The notes beneath the pieces were generated by a model. It did no database searches. It was not told the DNA's origin and worked only from the letters and a program-made list of their open reading frames with translations. Below, piece by piece: positions 51,635 through 64,000 of a stretch of 64,000 bases of DNA. A program made the position numbers and the translations under genes. Source of the stretch: Leclercia adecarboxylata (GTDB lineage: Bacteria; Pseudomonadota; Gammaproteobacteria; Enterobacterales; Enterobacteriaceae); assembly GCF_023639785.1 (NCBI RefSeq), contig NZ_CP098325.1, positions 4,464,001-4,528,000 of the forward strand, in the 5' to 3' direction. Positions within the stretch are counted from its first letter, which is position 1. The number at the start of each line of letters is the position of its first letter.

Positions 51635-53277
51635 GATAATTTCTCCAGCATTTGTGAGTTACTGGCGCCGGGCGGCACCAACGGCCAGACATTCTCAAGC
51701 TCGTCGATTGAGACATGAAGCAGGTAAGGCCCCTTGCTTGACAGCATTTCATCAAGTGCCGCTTCAACCTGGTCTTTACGGGTGATGTGCTGGCCAGGAA
51801 TGCCAAAGGCGCTGGCCAGAACGAGGAAATCGGGGTTATCTGTCAGGGTGGTTTCGCTGTAGCGCTCCTGGAAAAAGAGCTGCTGCCACTGGCGAACCAT
51901 GCCCAAACGTTGGTTATCCAGCAGGACGATCTTCACCGGCAACTGCTTACGCTTGATGGTGCCAAGCTCCTGCACGTTCATCATGAAAGAGCCGTCACCG
52001 GAGATACAGATGACCGTATCGTCGGGACGAGCTACCTGTGCCCCAACGGCTGCAGGCAGACCAAATCCCATCGTGCCTAATCCGCTGGACGTGATGAAAT
52101 TTTCCGGGCGCGTGTAGGTCATGTGCTGGGCTGACCACATCTGGTGTTGGCCCACATCGGTGGTCACTACGCTGTCAGCAGGCTTACGGTCCGACAGTTG
52201 CTTCAACAGCAACGGCGCATAAATGGCGTCGCCCGGATGGTCATAGCGCCAGGCATGTTCGCGGCGCATCTCTGCGGCATGTTGGCGCCAGGCGTCGATA
52301 GTTAATGACTGCTGTAACGCAGGCAGCAGCGCGTTGAGATCGCCCTGCAGAGCCACGTGCGCCTGGCGGAGTTTGTTCATTTCTGCCGGGTCGATATCCA
52401 TATGGATAACTTTGGCATTCGGCGCGAAGGTATTCAGCTTACCGGTAACGCGATCGTCGAAGCGCGCGCCCACAGCAATCAACAGATCGCACTCCTGGAC
52501 CGCAAGGTTGGCGGCTTTGGTGCCGTGCATCCCCAGCATGCCCAGATAGTAGGGATAGCTGGCATCCACTGCGCCCAACCCTTTCAACGTGCAGGTCGCA
52601 GGCATTTGGGTTGCGGCGATAAATTCACGCAGGGCCGGGACGGCCTGCGCCATCCCCACGCCGCCGCCAACATACAGCATTGGCTTTTGCGCGTGGGCCA
52701 GCATCTGATACGCCTCTTGCACTTCGGCATCCGGGAATCCATCGACGTCTTCAACGGTGGAGAAGTGAGGCTCCAGTTCACCCAGCGCCACCTGAATATC
52801 TTTTGGAATATCAACCAGAACCGGGCCGGGACGGCCTGAGTTTGCCACCTCAAATGCCTCCGCCATTACGCGAGGCAACTCTTCCAGTGACTGAACGAGG
52901 AAGCTGTGTTTAGTACACGCCAGTGACAAACCGAGAACGTCCACTTCCTGAAAAGCATCGGTGCCGATGAAGGGTGAAGCAACCTGACCGGTGATGGCGA
53001 CAACGGGAACAGAATCAAGCAGTGCGTCAGCCAGACCGGTGATCAGATTGGTTGCACCCGGGCCAGAGGTCGCCATACAGACGCCGGTTTTCCCCGTTGC
53101 ACGCGCATAACCGATGGCCGCCATCGCCGCACCCTGTTCGTGTCGGCACAACAGATGTTCCACGCCGCCGTCATACAGAGCATCGTAAATCGGCATAATT
53201 GCGCCACCAGGGTAACCGAATACTGTCTCGACTCCCTGCGCTCGCAACGCATGTACCACCCACTGTGCGCCATTCAT
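51631..53277 (-). CDS. ilvG: Acetolactate synthase II large subunit (intact)
   Basis: A 548-residue ThDP enzyme making acetolactate or acetohydroxybutyrate. Glu47 in CRHEQGA activates the cofactor, and [14 protein letters not shown] is the ThDP/Mg2+ motif. The reading frame is complete. In E. coli K-12 ilvG is frameshifted, giving valine sensitivity; this organism should therefore have working AHAS II and resist valine. First structural gene after the attenuator. Confidence 0.97.
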   Translation of the reverse strand: MNGAQWVVHALRAQGVETVFGYPGGAIMPIYDALYDGGVEHLLCRHEQGAAMAAIGYARATGKTGVCMATSGPGATNLITGLADALLDSVPVVAITGQVASPFIGTDAFQEVDVLGLSLACTKHSFLVQSLEELPRVMAEAFEVANSGRPGPVLVDIPKDIQVALGELEPHFSTVEDVDGFPDAEVQEAYQMLAHAQKPMLYVGGGVGMAQAVPALREFIAATQMPATCTLKGLGAVDASYPYYLGMLGMHGTKAANLAVQECDLLIAVGARFDDRVTGKLNTFAPNAKVIHMDIDPAEMNKLRQAHVALQGDLNALLPALQQSLTIDAWRQHAAEMRREHAWRYDHPGDAIYAPLLLKQLSDRKPADSVVTTDVGQHQMWSAQHMTYTRPENFITSSGLGTMGFGLPAAVGAQVARPDDTVICISGDGSFMMNVQELGTIKRKQLPVKIVLLDNQRLGMVRQWQQLFFQERYSETTLTDNPDFLVLASAFGIPGQHITRKDQVEAALDEMLSSKGPYLLHVSIDELENVWPLVPPGASNSQMLEKLS

Positions 53278-53361
53278 AGTTAGTTCCCCGTTGTAAATCG
53301 GGAGAAACAGAATTTTATGCTAAATCTCATCATCTGCTCCTCGCTTATGTTTTAAGGTCAT

Positions 53362-53396
53362 AAAAAAACCCCCGGACCTTTCGGTGCGGGGGTCTT
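53362..53396 (-). terminator. Attenuator terminator of ilvGMEDA
   Basis: Minus-strand stem of G/C-rich arms (ACCCCCGCACC with GGTCCGGGGGT) and a GAAA loop, followed by T7. It lies between the ilvL leader and ilvG. Ribosome stalling in ilvL at Ile, Val or Leu codons would favour the competing antiterminator. Confidence 0.93.
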
Positions 53397-53416
53397 AGTT
53401 CGTTAAGGCTTGATTT

Positions 53417-53515
53417 TTAAGCCTTTCCTCGTCCAAGTGCAGCCCCGCACGGTGGGATAATAATCACCACCACGCTAATCACGACCAGGCTAATCACTAG
53501 TAGAAGGGCTGTCAT
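53417..53515 (-). CDS. ilvL: ilv operon leader peptide
   Basis: A 32-residue peptide, MTALLLVISLVVISVVVIII followed by PPCGAALGRGKA. It is packed with Leu, Val and Ile codons, the classic multivalent attenuation sensor. It differs from the E. coli peptide by one residue as I recall (Leu for Arg at position 6). The stop is 21 bases before the attenuator. Confidence 0.97.
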   Translation of the reverse strand: MTALLLVISLVVISVVVIIIPPCGAALGRGKA

Positions 53516-53856
53516 TTTCAGTTCTTTTTGCATCTTGTTCGAAGGAATACCTAAAGAGTTATCACAGATACCGAGTGAAAAACAAGATTTTTTTATGATT
53601 GGTTTTATTATGACGCTAATAATTTAGATAAAAATCATTGTTTTTTATGACAAAAACAGAAAATGAATTATTTTCATTTTTTTGTGTGCAAAAACGGTAA
53701 AAAGACATTCTTATCACCTTTTGCGAGCCGGCTTCCATGACGATGAAAATATTGCAACTTGAGGGCAATTTTCAGGAACGGGCCGCGTAAAAACGCGCTT
53801 TGTTGGTAAAAATTACGGCTGGCAGATGACATAGTAGCGCTTCAAGGAGGCCATAT
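53516..53856. promoter_or_regulatory. Divergent ilvL/yifB promoter region
   Basis: 341 bases with no ORF. The segment 53580-53710 is very AT-rich (runs of T and A), as in the upstream activating and IHF-binding region of the E. coli ilv promoter. A strong ribosome site (AAGGAGG) for yifB is at its right end, and a small hairpin CGCG/CGCG lies near 53790. I do not assign exact -35/-10 boxes. Confidence 0.65.
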
Positions 53857-55377
53857 ATGTCATTATCGGTTGTCTATACCCGCGCTGCGTTAGGCGTAAA
53901 AGCGCCGCTTATTTCCGTTGAAGTTCATCTCAGTAATGGCCTGCCAGGCTTAACGCTGGTCGGCTTGCCCGAAACCACCGTCAAGGAAGCACGAGACCGG
54001 GTACGCAGCGCGATCATCAATAGTGGCTACACCTTTCCAGCCAAAAAGATCACTATTAATCTGGCTCCGGCGGATCTCCCTAAGGAAGGAGGAAGATACG
54101 ATTTACCTATCGCAATCGCGCTTCTCGCCGCCTCTGAGCAACTCTCTTCCTCGAGGATAAGTGCCTATGAGTTTGTGGGGGAACTGGCGCTTACAGGCGC
54201 ATTAAGAGGGGTTCCTGGCGCCATATCAGGCGCTCTGGCGGCTATACGCGCCGGTAGAGAGATTATTGTCGCCAGGGATAATGCCGCCGAAGTTAGTCTT
54301 ATCGAAGAAAAAGGCTGTCTGGTGGCAGAACACCTGCAGGAGGTATGCGCCTTTCTGGAAGGGCGTCATGAGCTGGAAGCACCCACCGGGGAGCCTTTCA
54401 TTGCGGAGCATAACGACTGTGACCTCAGCGATATCATCGGCCAGGAACAGGGTAAAAGGGCGCTGGAGATCACCGCCGCCGGTGCGCATAACCTGCTACT
54501 CATTGGCCCACCCGGCACCGGCAAGACCATGCTTGCGAGCCGGCTTAGCACTCTGCTACCGCCGCTGAGCAACCATGAGGCGCTGGAGAGTGCTGCTATC
54601 GTGAGTCTGGTTAGTGCTACATCAATGTATAAGCAGTGGCGCCAGCGTCCCTTTCGCGCCCCCCATCATAGCGCCTCGCTGGTGGCTATGGTGGGGGGAG
54701 GCGCTATCCCTGGGCCGGGAGAGATTTCGCTGGCGCATAATGGCATTCTGTTTCTGGATGAACTCCCCGAGTTTGAACGCCGCGTGCTGGATGCTTTACG
54801 CGAGCCCATCGAATCCGGGCAAATCAACATCTCCCGAACGCGGGCCAAGATCAGCTACCCGGCGCGCTTTCAGCTTATTGCCGCTATGAACCCCAGCCCG
54901 ACAGGGCACTACCAGGGCAATCACAATCGCTGCACCCCCGAACAGACGCTTCGCTATCTTGGACGCCTGTCTGGCCCATTCCTGGATCGCTTCGATTTAT
55001 CGCTTGAGATCCCGCTCCCGCCGCCAGGCTTGTTAAGCCAGGCGCATAAAACGGGAGATTCCAGCCTCACCGTAAGAAACAGAGTGATTGCCGCGCAGGA
55101 AAGACAGCTGGCGAGGCAGAATAAACGCAATGCACATCTGGATAATGCGGAGATCCGCACCTTTTGCCAGCTAACCGCAGACGATGCGATGTGGCTGGAA
55201 GAGACACTGACGCGCTTCGGCCTGTCAGTGCGTGCCTGGCAGCGGTTATTAAAGGTTGCGCGTACAATTGCCGATCTGGAAGAGTGTGAAAATATAGAAC
55301 GCAGGCACCTGCAGGAAGCGCTGAGCTATCGGGCTATTGACCGCCTGCTGCTACACCTGCAAAAAATGCTGACGTAA
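53857..55377 (+). CDS. yifB: ComM/YifB AAA+ magnesium-chelatase-like ATPase
   Basis: A 506-residue hexameric helicase-like ATPase. It has an N-terminal Lon-protease-like fold (about 1-170), then an AAA+ module with Walker A GPPGTGKT at 217-224, Walker B in ILFLDELPEF and a C-terminal Mg-chelatase domain. In Vibrio and Haemophilus, ComM promotes branch migration in natural transformation; in enterobacteria the role is unclear. Strong ribosome site before the ATG. It converges on maoP. Confidence 0.93.
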   Translation: MSLSVVYTRAALGVKAPLISVEVHLSNGLPGLTLVGLPETTVKEARDRVRSAIINSGYTFPAKKITINLAPADLPKEGGRYDLPIAIALLAASEQLSSSRISAYEFVGELALTGALRGVPGAISGALAAIRAGREIIVARDNAAEVSLIEEKGCLVAEHLQEVCAFLEGRHELEAPTGEPFIAEHNDCDLSDIIGQEQGKRALEITAAGAHNLLLIGPPGTGKTMLASRLSTLLPPLSNHEALESAAIVSLVSATSMYKQWRQRPFRAPHHSASLVAMVGGGAIPGPGEISLAHNGILFLDELPEFERRVLDALREPIESGQINISRTRAKISYPARFQLIAAMNPSPTGHYQGNHNRCTPEQTLRYLGRLSGPFLDRFDLSLEIPLPPPGLLSQAHKTGDSSLTVRNRVIAAQERQLARQNKRNAHLDNAEIRTFCQLTADDAMWLEETLTRFGLSVRAWQRLLKVARTIADLEECENIERRHLQEALSYRAIDRLLLHLQKMLT

Positions 55378-55400
55378 AAAAAGGGGCCGTAGCCCCTTCT
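55375..55400. terminator. Bidirectional terminator between yifB and maoP
   Basis: Stem AAGGGGC with GCCCCTT around a CGTA loop (55381-55398). An A7 run to the left acts as the T run for maoP on the minus strand; CTTATT follows on the plus strand. Confidence 0.8.
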
Positions 55401-55402
55401 TA

Positions 55403-55741
55403 TTAATCGTCTGAATCGGTGTAGTCTTCTGCACCTTCCATCTGTGGCTTACCACCAGACAGAGTATGGAAACGCTTTGGACGCTTGATACGCGCCATAT
55501 ACTTGATCCATACGCGCTCCGCTTCCGTTACCGGCTCACGTTCACCACGGCAGACGGCAACAAAAGATTTTTCGTCTTCAGTGGAGGGTTCACGTTTTCC
55601 CAGGTCCAGTTCATTGAAGGCATAACCGTGGCGCTCAAGCAGTTGTGCTTCTTTGATGGTGAAATCACCGTGGCGAGAAAATCCGCGTGGATAATTTTTA
55701 TTGTCGAAAAAACGATTAGTCGTCGTAAAGCTTTCCGCCAT
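55403..55741 (-). CDS. maoP: Macrodomain Ori protein MaoP
   Basis: A 112-residue protein (formerly YifE) matching E. coli MaoP along its length ([20 protein letters not shown] to EDYTDSDD). E. coli MaoP acts with the nearby DNA site maoS to organise the Ori macrodomain. I cannot confirm maoS here. Divergent from hdfR over 118 bases. Confidence 0.92.
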   Translation of the reverse strand: MAESFTTTNRFFDNKNYPRGFSRHGDFTIKEAQLLERHGYAFNELDLGKREPSTEDEKSFVAVCRGEREPVTEAERVWIKYMARIKRPKRFHTLSGGKPQMEGAEDYTDSDD

Positions 55742-55859
55742 CCTACACGCTCCTATATCTTTGGCCGAGCTATTTATGGCGCGGAGTATTAGTTACGCTT
55801 GACAGAGCGTCCAACAAAACATTTAAATCATTACGACAAATAATTTTGCGGAGAAAGCC

Positions 55860-56681
55860 GTGGATACGGAATTGCTAAAAACTTTCCTCGAAGTGAGCAG
55901 AACTCGCCACTTCGGGCGCGCCGCAGAAGCGCTTTATCTGACGCAATCGGCAGTGAGCTTTCGTATTCGACAGCTTGAAAATCAGCTCGGTGTAAACCTT
56001 TTCACCCGCCATCGCAATAACATACGCTTAACGCCAGCAGGAGAGAAACTTCTGCCTTATGCAGAAACGCTGATGAATACCTGGCAGGCGGCACGTAAAG
56101 AGGTGGCTCACACCTCAAAGCATAATGAGTTTTCTATCGGTGCCAGCGCCTCGCTATGGGAGTGCATGCTTAGCCCCTGGCTTAGTCGATTGTATCGCTC
56201 TCACGGCCACTTACAGTTTGAGGCGCGTATTGCGCAACGGCAGTCACTTGTTAAGCAGCTGCATGAAAGACAACTGGATCTGCTGATTACCACAGAAGCA
56301 CCAAAGATGGATGAATTCAGCAGCCAGGTTCTCGGGCAATTTAGCCTGGGGCTGTATGCCGCTGAGCCCTCCGCCAACAAAAGCGACCTGAATTATCTGC
56401 GTCTTGAATGGGGCCCCGATTTCCAGCCGCATGAGGCGGGTTTGATTGCGGCTGATGATGTACCGGTGCTGACGACCAGTTCTGCAGAAATAGCGTGCCA
56501 GCAACTTGCTGCACTCAAAGGTTGCACCTGGTTGCCGCAACGCTGGGCCAGTGATAAACCAGGTTTGTATAGGGTTACCGATTCTGCTCTGCTTCAGAGG
56601 CCGCTATATGCTATCTGGCTTCAGAATAGTGACAAGCAAGCACAAATCAAAGATCTGCTAAAAATCAATGTGATGGAGTAA
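55860..56681 (+). CDS. hdfR: LysR-type regulator HdfR
   Basis: A 273-residue LysR regulator with an N-terminal HTH ([20 protein letters not shown]). The E. coli homologue represses flhDC and activates gltBD. It starts at GTG with GGAGA upstream. About six residues shorter than the E. coli protein, through changes in the effector domain and the C terminus. It converges on the ribosomal RNA operon. Confidence 0.94.
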   Translation: MDTELLKTFLEVSRTRHFGRAAEALYLTQSAVSFRIRQLENQLGVNLFTRHRNNIRLTPAGEKLLPYAETLMNTWQAARKEVAHTSKHNEFSIGASASLWECMLSPWLSRLYRSHGHLQFEARIAQRQSLVKQLHERQLDLLITTEAPKMDEFSSQVLGQFSLGLYAAEPSANKSDLNYLRLEWGPDFQPHEAGLIAADDVPVLTTSSAEIACQQLAALKGCTWLPQRWASDKPGLYRVTDSALLQRPLYAIWLQNSDKQAQIKDLLKINVME

Positions 56682-56743
56682 TTGAGCCGATTGCAGGGAC
56701 GCAATTAAAGGCTTAACGATGGGTAATCTGGATTTGTTGCAGG

Positions 56744-56773
56744 CAAAAAAAATCCTTTGCCGAAGCAAAGGAT
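56744..56773 (-). terminator. Terminator of the rRNA operon
   Basis: Minus-strand stem ATCCTTTGC with GCAAAGGAT around a TTCG loop, then T8. It lies just after tRNA-Trp, the last gene of the operon. Confidence 0.93.
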
Positions 56774-56781
56774 CCTTTATA

Positions 56782-56857
56782 TGGCAGGGGCGGAGAGACT
56801 CGAACTCGCGACACCCGGTTTTGGAGACCGGTGCTCTACCAACTGAGCTACGCCCCT
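56782..56857 (-). tRNA. trpT: tRNA-Trp (anticodon CCA)
   Basis: A 76-nt tRNA with acceptor AGGGGCG, anticodon loop GTCTCCAAAAC (CCA) and encoded CCA. A distal gene of the rRNA operon, as in E. coli rrnC. The D arm (GCTCAGTTGG) and T-stem differ from K-12 at a few bases. Confidence 0.97.
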
Positions 56858-56907
56858 AAATTTCTTACTACTAAGCCTGCTAATGTAGCAGGCTTAGTTT
56901 AAATAAG

Positions 56908-56984
56908 TGGCGGAACGGACGGGACTCGAACCCGCGACCCCCTGCGTGACAGGCAGGTATTCTAACCGACTGAACTACCGCTCC
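56908..56984 (-). tRNA. aspT: tRNA-Asp (anticodon GTC)
   Basis: A 77-nt tRNA with acceptor GGAGCGG, anticodon loop CCTGTCACG (GTC) and encoded CCA. It lies between 5S rRNA and tRNA-Trp, the rrnC-type distal arrangement. Confidence 0.97.
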
Positions 56985-57037
56985 ACCGAATACTTCTACA
57001 ACTACCGGTTTAATGCCCCGGTTCACTGCTAAATTTG

Positions 57038-57157
57038 ATGCCTGGCAGTTCCCTACTCTCGCATGGGGAGACCCCACACTACCATCGGCGCTACGGCGTT
57101 TCACTTCTGAGTTCGGCATGGGGTCAGGTGGGACCACCGCGCTACAGCCGCCAGGCA
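57038..57157 (-). rRNA. 5S ribosomal RNA
   Basis: 120 nt from TGCCTGGCGGC at the 5' end to GCCAGGCAT at the 3' end, with the conserved CCATGCCGAACTCAGAAGTG segment. The ends are set by match to E. coli 5S. Confidence 0.97.
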
Positions 57158-57222
57158 AATTCTGTTATCTGTATCAGGCTGAAAATCGTCTCAAATCCAC
57201 ACCGAAACAGCTTCGGCGTTGT

Positions 57223-60127
<2,905 letters not shown>

Positions 60128-60263
60128 TCACAACCCGAAGATGTCTCTTTCGATTCATCGTCGTGATTGTGAAAATTTGAGAGACTCGAACACACCTGAT
60201 TCTGTTCCTGTTTACGGAGAACAGACACGGTGTGTCGTTTCAATTTTCAGCTTGATCCAGATT

Positions 60264-60274
60264 TTTAAAGAGCA
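60264..60274 (-). promoter_or_regulatory. BoxA antitermination site before 23S
   Basis: The minus strand reads TGCTCTTTAAA in the spacer between tRNA-Glu and 23S. It matches the boxA used by the NusB/NusE antitermination complex. Confidence 0.75.
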
Positions 60275-60347
60275 AATATCTCAAACGTGACTCGTAAGCC
60301 AGTTTTGAGATACTGATTGGTTGTGCCTTTCACTCACACCCAGCAAG

Positions 60348-60422
60348 TGGCGTCCCCTAGGGGATTCGAACCCCTGTTGCCGCCGTGAAAGGGCGGAGTC
60401 CTAACCGCTAGACGAAGGGGAC
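60348..60422 (-). tRNA. tRNA-Glu (anticodon TTC) in the 16S-23S spacer
   Basis: A 75-nt tRNA with acceptor GTCCCCT, anticodon loop CCCTTTCACGG (TTC) and encoded CCA. A Glu-only spacer is the rrnB/rrnC/rrnE/rrnG type in E. coli. Confidence 0.97.
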
Positions 60423-60509
60423 ACGGAGTGTCACGACTTCGCAGCCGTCTTGCTTCTTTACGTTCATCAGACAATCTGTGTGAGCACTGCAAAGGCAGGT
60501 TCTTTAAGG

Positions 60510-62049
<1,540 letters not shown>

Positions 62050-62181
62050 AAGTTTGATGCTCGTGAATTAAACTTCGTAATGAATTACGTATGTTCACTC
62101 AGAGACTTGGTATTCATTTATTGTCCGAAGACATTAAGAATCCATGTCACTTTGAGTGCCCACACAGATTGTCTGATAAAT

Positions 62182-62193
62182 TGTTAAAGAGCA
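62182..62193 (-). promoter_or_regulatory. BoxA antitermination site of the rRNA leader
   Basis: The minus strand reads TGCTCTTTAACA, the standard leader boxA downstream of P2 that lets RNA polymerase pass Rho-dependent sites. Confidence 0.88.
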
Positions 62194-62231
62194 GTGCAAC
62201 GCGGCTTTCGCTCACCGTTGCGAGGTCCCGT

Positions 62232-62259
62232 ATATTACGTTTTCCTCATTCAGAGTCAA
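62232..62259 (-). promoter_or_regulatory. rRNA operon promoter P2
   Basis: Minus-strand TTGACT, 16-base spacer, TAATAT. It lies about 120 bases downstream of P1, as in E. coli rrn operons. Confidence 0.88.
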
Positions 62260-62351
62260 GCGATTATTTTCACTTTTCTCTGCCGGCGTTCATCGCTGAA
62301 CCCCGCTGACCCGGCGGCTTGCGTGCCGTTGTTCCGTGTCAGTGGAGGCGC

Positions 62352-62379
62352 ATTATAGGGAGTTCTCCGGCGCTGACAA
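62352..62379 (-). promoter_or_regulatory. rRNA operon promoter P1
   Basis: Minus-strand TTGTCA, 16-base spacer, TATAAT, then a GC-rich discriminator (GCGCC) as in E. coli rrnB P1. An AT-rich UP-element-like stretch (T8, then AATTTTG) lies directly upstream (about 62380-62402). Most upstream Fis-site space is taken up by the 3' end of murI. Confidence 0.93.
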
Positions 62380-62430
62380 GTGCAAAATTAAAAAAAACGT
62401 CTAACCGTCTCTTTTTTGCGCAAAACAGTG

Positions 62431-63282
62431 CTACAACGCCAGTTTTTCGAGCGTTTCGAAGCCATAGCGATGCAAAACGGGTAAAAGTTGATCAGTTTCC
62501 GGAGTCAATGCCATGCAATAAGCGATATTCGCATCGGCAGATTTCGCATCTGGAGCTTCATGTTCAAGCAGCCATGCCGTGCGACGGGCAATTGCCGCTC
62601 CCGAATCCACCAGCCGGGTACCTTCCGGAAGTACGGCAAGCAGCTCTTCCTGTAAAAGCGGGAAATGCGTGCAGCCCAGCACGACCGTATCCGGCGGCTC
62701 CGCCATTCGCAGCCATGGACGCAGAATACGACGCAGCTCTTCCAGCGATACTGCCTGGCCATGCAGCTTAGCTTCGGCCATCTCAACCAGCTCAGCAGAA
62801 CCTAACATCGCAATCTGGCATTCATTAGCAAAGCGCTCGATCAGTTCGCGGGTATAAGGACGCTTAACCGTGCCGCGCGTCGCCAGCAGACCGACCACGC
62901 CATTCGCCGTCAGGCGCGCGGCAGGTTTAATCGCCGGAACCACGCCGACAACCGGGAACGGGAATTTTTCACGCAGTGCCGGAAGGGAGACCGTACTGGC
63001 GGTATTGCAGGCAATCACCGCCAGTGCGAGAGGGTATTGCTGTTGAACGGCGGTAACGATCTCAACGACGCGTTCGACAATAAACGCTTCGCTCTTTTCA
63101 CCATACGGAAAAGCCACGTTATCGAATGCATAGATATAATGAAGATCCGGCAGAAGTTGCCGAATCTCATCATAGACTGAAAGCCCACCGACACCGGAGT
63201 CAAACACCAGTACGGTGGGACGTGGGTCAGAAGGTGTAGCTGCCAGACAAGGTGTATTCCCGTCCTGCAGTTTCGTAGCCAT
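62431..63282 (-). CDS. murI: Glutamate racemase
   Basis: MurI makes D-glutamate for peptidoglycan. The 283-residue protein has DSGVGGLS (Asp28, Ser29) and the two catalytic cysteines Cys92 in ACNTAS and Cys204 in GCTHFPLL, plus the enterobacterial N-terminal extension tied to UDP-MurNAc-Ala activation. It starts 56 bases inside btuB and ends close to rrn P1, so the rRNA promoter lies just downstream of it on the same strand. Confidence 0.97.
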   Translation of the reverse strand: MATKLQDGNTPCLAATPSDPRPTVLVFDSGVGGLSVYDEIRQLLPDLHYIYAFDNVAFPYGEKSEAFIVERVVEIVTAVQQQYPLALAVIACNTASTVSLPALREKFPFPVVGVVPAIKPAARLTANGVVGLLATRGTVKRPYTRELIERFANECQIAMLGSAELVEMAEAKLHGQAVSLEELRRILRPWLRMAEPPDTVVLGCTHFPLLQEELLAVLPEGTRLVDSGAAIARRTAWLLEHEAPDAKSADANIAYCMALTPETDQLLPVLHRYGFETLEKLAL

Positions 63283-64000
63283 AAACTGTCTCGTAGTCTT
63301 TATCGAACAGGTTGGCTATTTTACCACGAACTGTAAGGTGAGAGGTGACAGGATATGAAACGGCGAGATCCCACAGGCTTACGCCGCCCAGTTTCACGCG
63401 CTCTGAAGTAAAGGTATTCGGATCGTACGCCACGTCATAACGGGTTCCCAGGTAGCGGTATGCCAGATTCCAGTCGAGATCCCACACCTGCATGTCCAGC
63501 TGATATTTCACCTGCTGCTTCGAACGGCGGGCAAGCACTTCATTCGTTTTCGCATTGCGTGGATCGACGTAGTCATAGGAAACCTGATGGCCTACCGGGC
63601 CGGTATCAAACTGCGCCGTCGCTTCGATACCTTTAATACGCGCTTTATCGACGTTGTAATAGCGGAAAGTACGCGGGTCGCTGCTAATCAGGTTGTCGAT
63701 ATCGTTACGATAACCAGACACACGCCAGTTCACCGGGCCGGTCAGCCCCTCGAAGCCGCCCTCCCACTGCTTGCTCTCTTCCGGTTTCAGATCCGGGTTG
63801 CCATAGCTCGCGCTGTGGATCTGGCTCATGGTCGGCGCTTTATAGGCCGTGCCGTAGGAAGCGATGATGCGGTAACCGTCGATGAACTCCCATCCGGCGC
63901 TGGTCTGCCAGGTGTTATGGTTACCAAAGTTAGAGTTGTCGTCATTACGCGCGGCGGCCTCCAGGGTGACGCTATCGAACTGCTGCAGGGCAGACAGGAA
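63227..64000 (-). CDS. btuB: Vitamin B12 TonB-dependent receptor BtuB (N-terminal part beyond the window)
   Basis: The C-terminal 257 residues of the 22-strand outer-membrane cobalamin receptor. Visible barrel segments include [38 protein letters not shown] and the C-terminal strand [11 protein letters not shown] ending in Phe. The frame is open to the right edge, so the signal peptide, TonB box and plug are outside. The stop lies 56 bases inside murI, as in E. coli. Confidence 0.96.
   Translation of the reverse strand, partial: FLSALQQFDSVTLEAAARNDDNSNFGNHNTWQTSAGWEFIDGYRIIASYGTAYKAPTMSQIHSASYGNPDLKPEESKQWEGGFEGLTGPVNWRVSGYRNDIDNLISSDPRTFRYYNVDKARIKGIEATAQFDTGPVGHQVSYDYVDPRNAKTNEVLARRSKQQVKYQLDMQVWDLDWNLAYRYLGTRYDVAYDPNTFTSERVKLGGVSLWDLAVSYPVTSHLTVRGKIANLFDKDYETVYGYETAGREYTLSGSYTF

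Overview
This window is core chromosome from a member of the Enterobacteriaceae. Nearly every protein matches its Escherichia coli K-12 homologue in length and motifs, and the gene order follows the E. coli 85-86 min region read in reverse. Sequence divergence, moderately high GC, the 16S sequence and an extra transporter gene suggest an Enterobacter/Leclercia/Lelliottia-like genus rather than Escherichia. That genus call is inference. I see no prophage, insertion sequence, integron, CRISPR array or plasmid function.

Layout, left to right. (1) 1-8.4 kb: membrane and envelope genes yigL (partial), pldB, rhtB, rhtC, recQ, pldA, yigI, rarD and corA with its leader ORF. (2) 8.4-14.5 kb: the minus-strand cluster lptM-dapF-yigA-xerC-yigB-uvrD, with a LexA box before uvrD, then divergent cyaY. 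(3) 14.6-21.6 kb: cyaA, divergent from hemC-hemD-hemX-hemY. (4) 21.7-25.4 kb: an MFS transporter gene, the sRNA gene glmZ with sigma-54 control elements, four tRNA genes (Pro, Leu, His, Arg) and yifK/thrP. (5) 25.6-36.5 kb: the complete enterobacterial common antigen operon wecA-wzzE-wecBCDE-wzxE-wecF-wzyE-wecG. (6) 36.7-44.4 kb: rho with an upstream leader-like ORF, trxA, rhlB, gppA, rep and two tandem ppiC parvulin genes. (7) 44.4-53.5 kb: ilvC/ilvY and the attenuated ilvLGMEDA operon with an intact ilvG. (8) 53.9-56.7 kb: yifB/comM, maoP and hdfR. (9) 56.7-64 kb: a full ribosomal RNA operon (16S, tRNA-Glu, 23S, 5S, tRNA-Asp, tRNA-Trp, all minus strand), then murI and the 3' part of btuB.

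Several groups work together. The wec genes build undecaprenyl-linked ECA units, flip them and polymerise them. The ilv genes make isoleucine and valine under attenuation and IlvY control. The hem genes run from porphobilinogen to uroporphyrinogen III. dapF, lptM and murI serve envelope assembly. Rep and UvrD are paired SF1A helicases.

The points most worth checking are: the rRNA operon joins an rrnB-type upstream flank (btuB-murI) to an rrnC-type downstream flank (tRNA-Asp, tRNA-Trp, hdfR); ppiC is tandemly duplicated and diverged; the MFS gene has a 5' inverted repeat that covers its ribosome binding site; and the leader ORFs before corA and rho. I did not find a clearly new multigene system. 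The novelty here is local.
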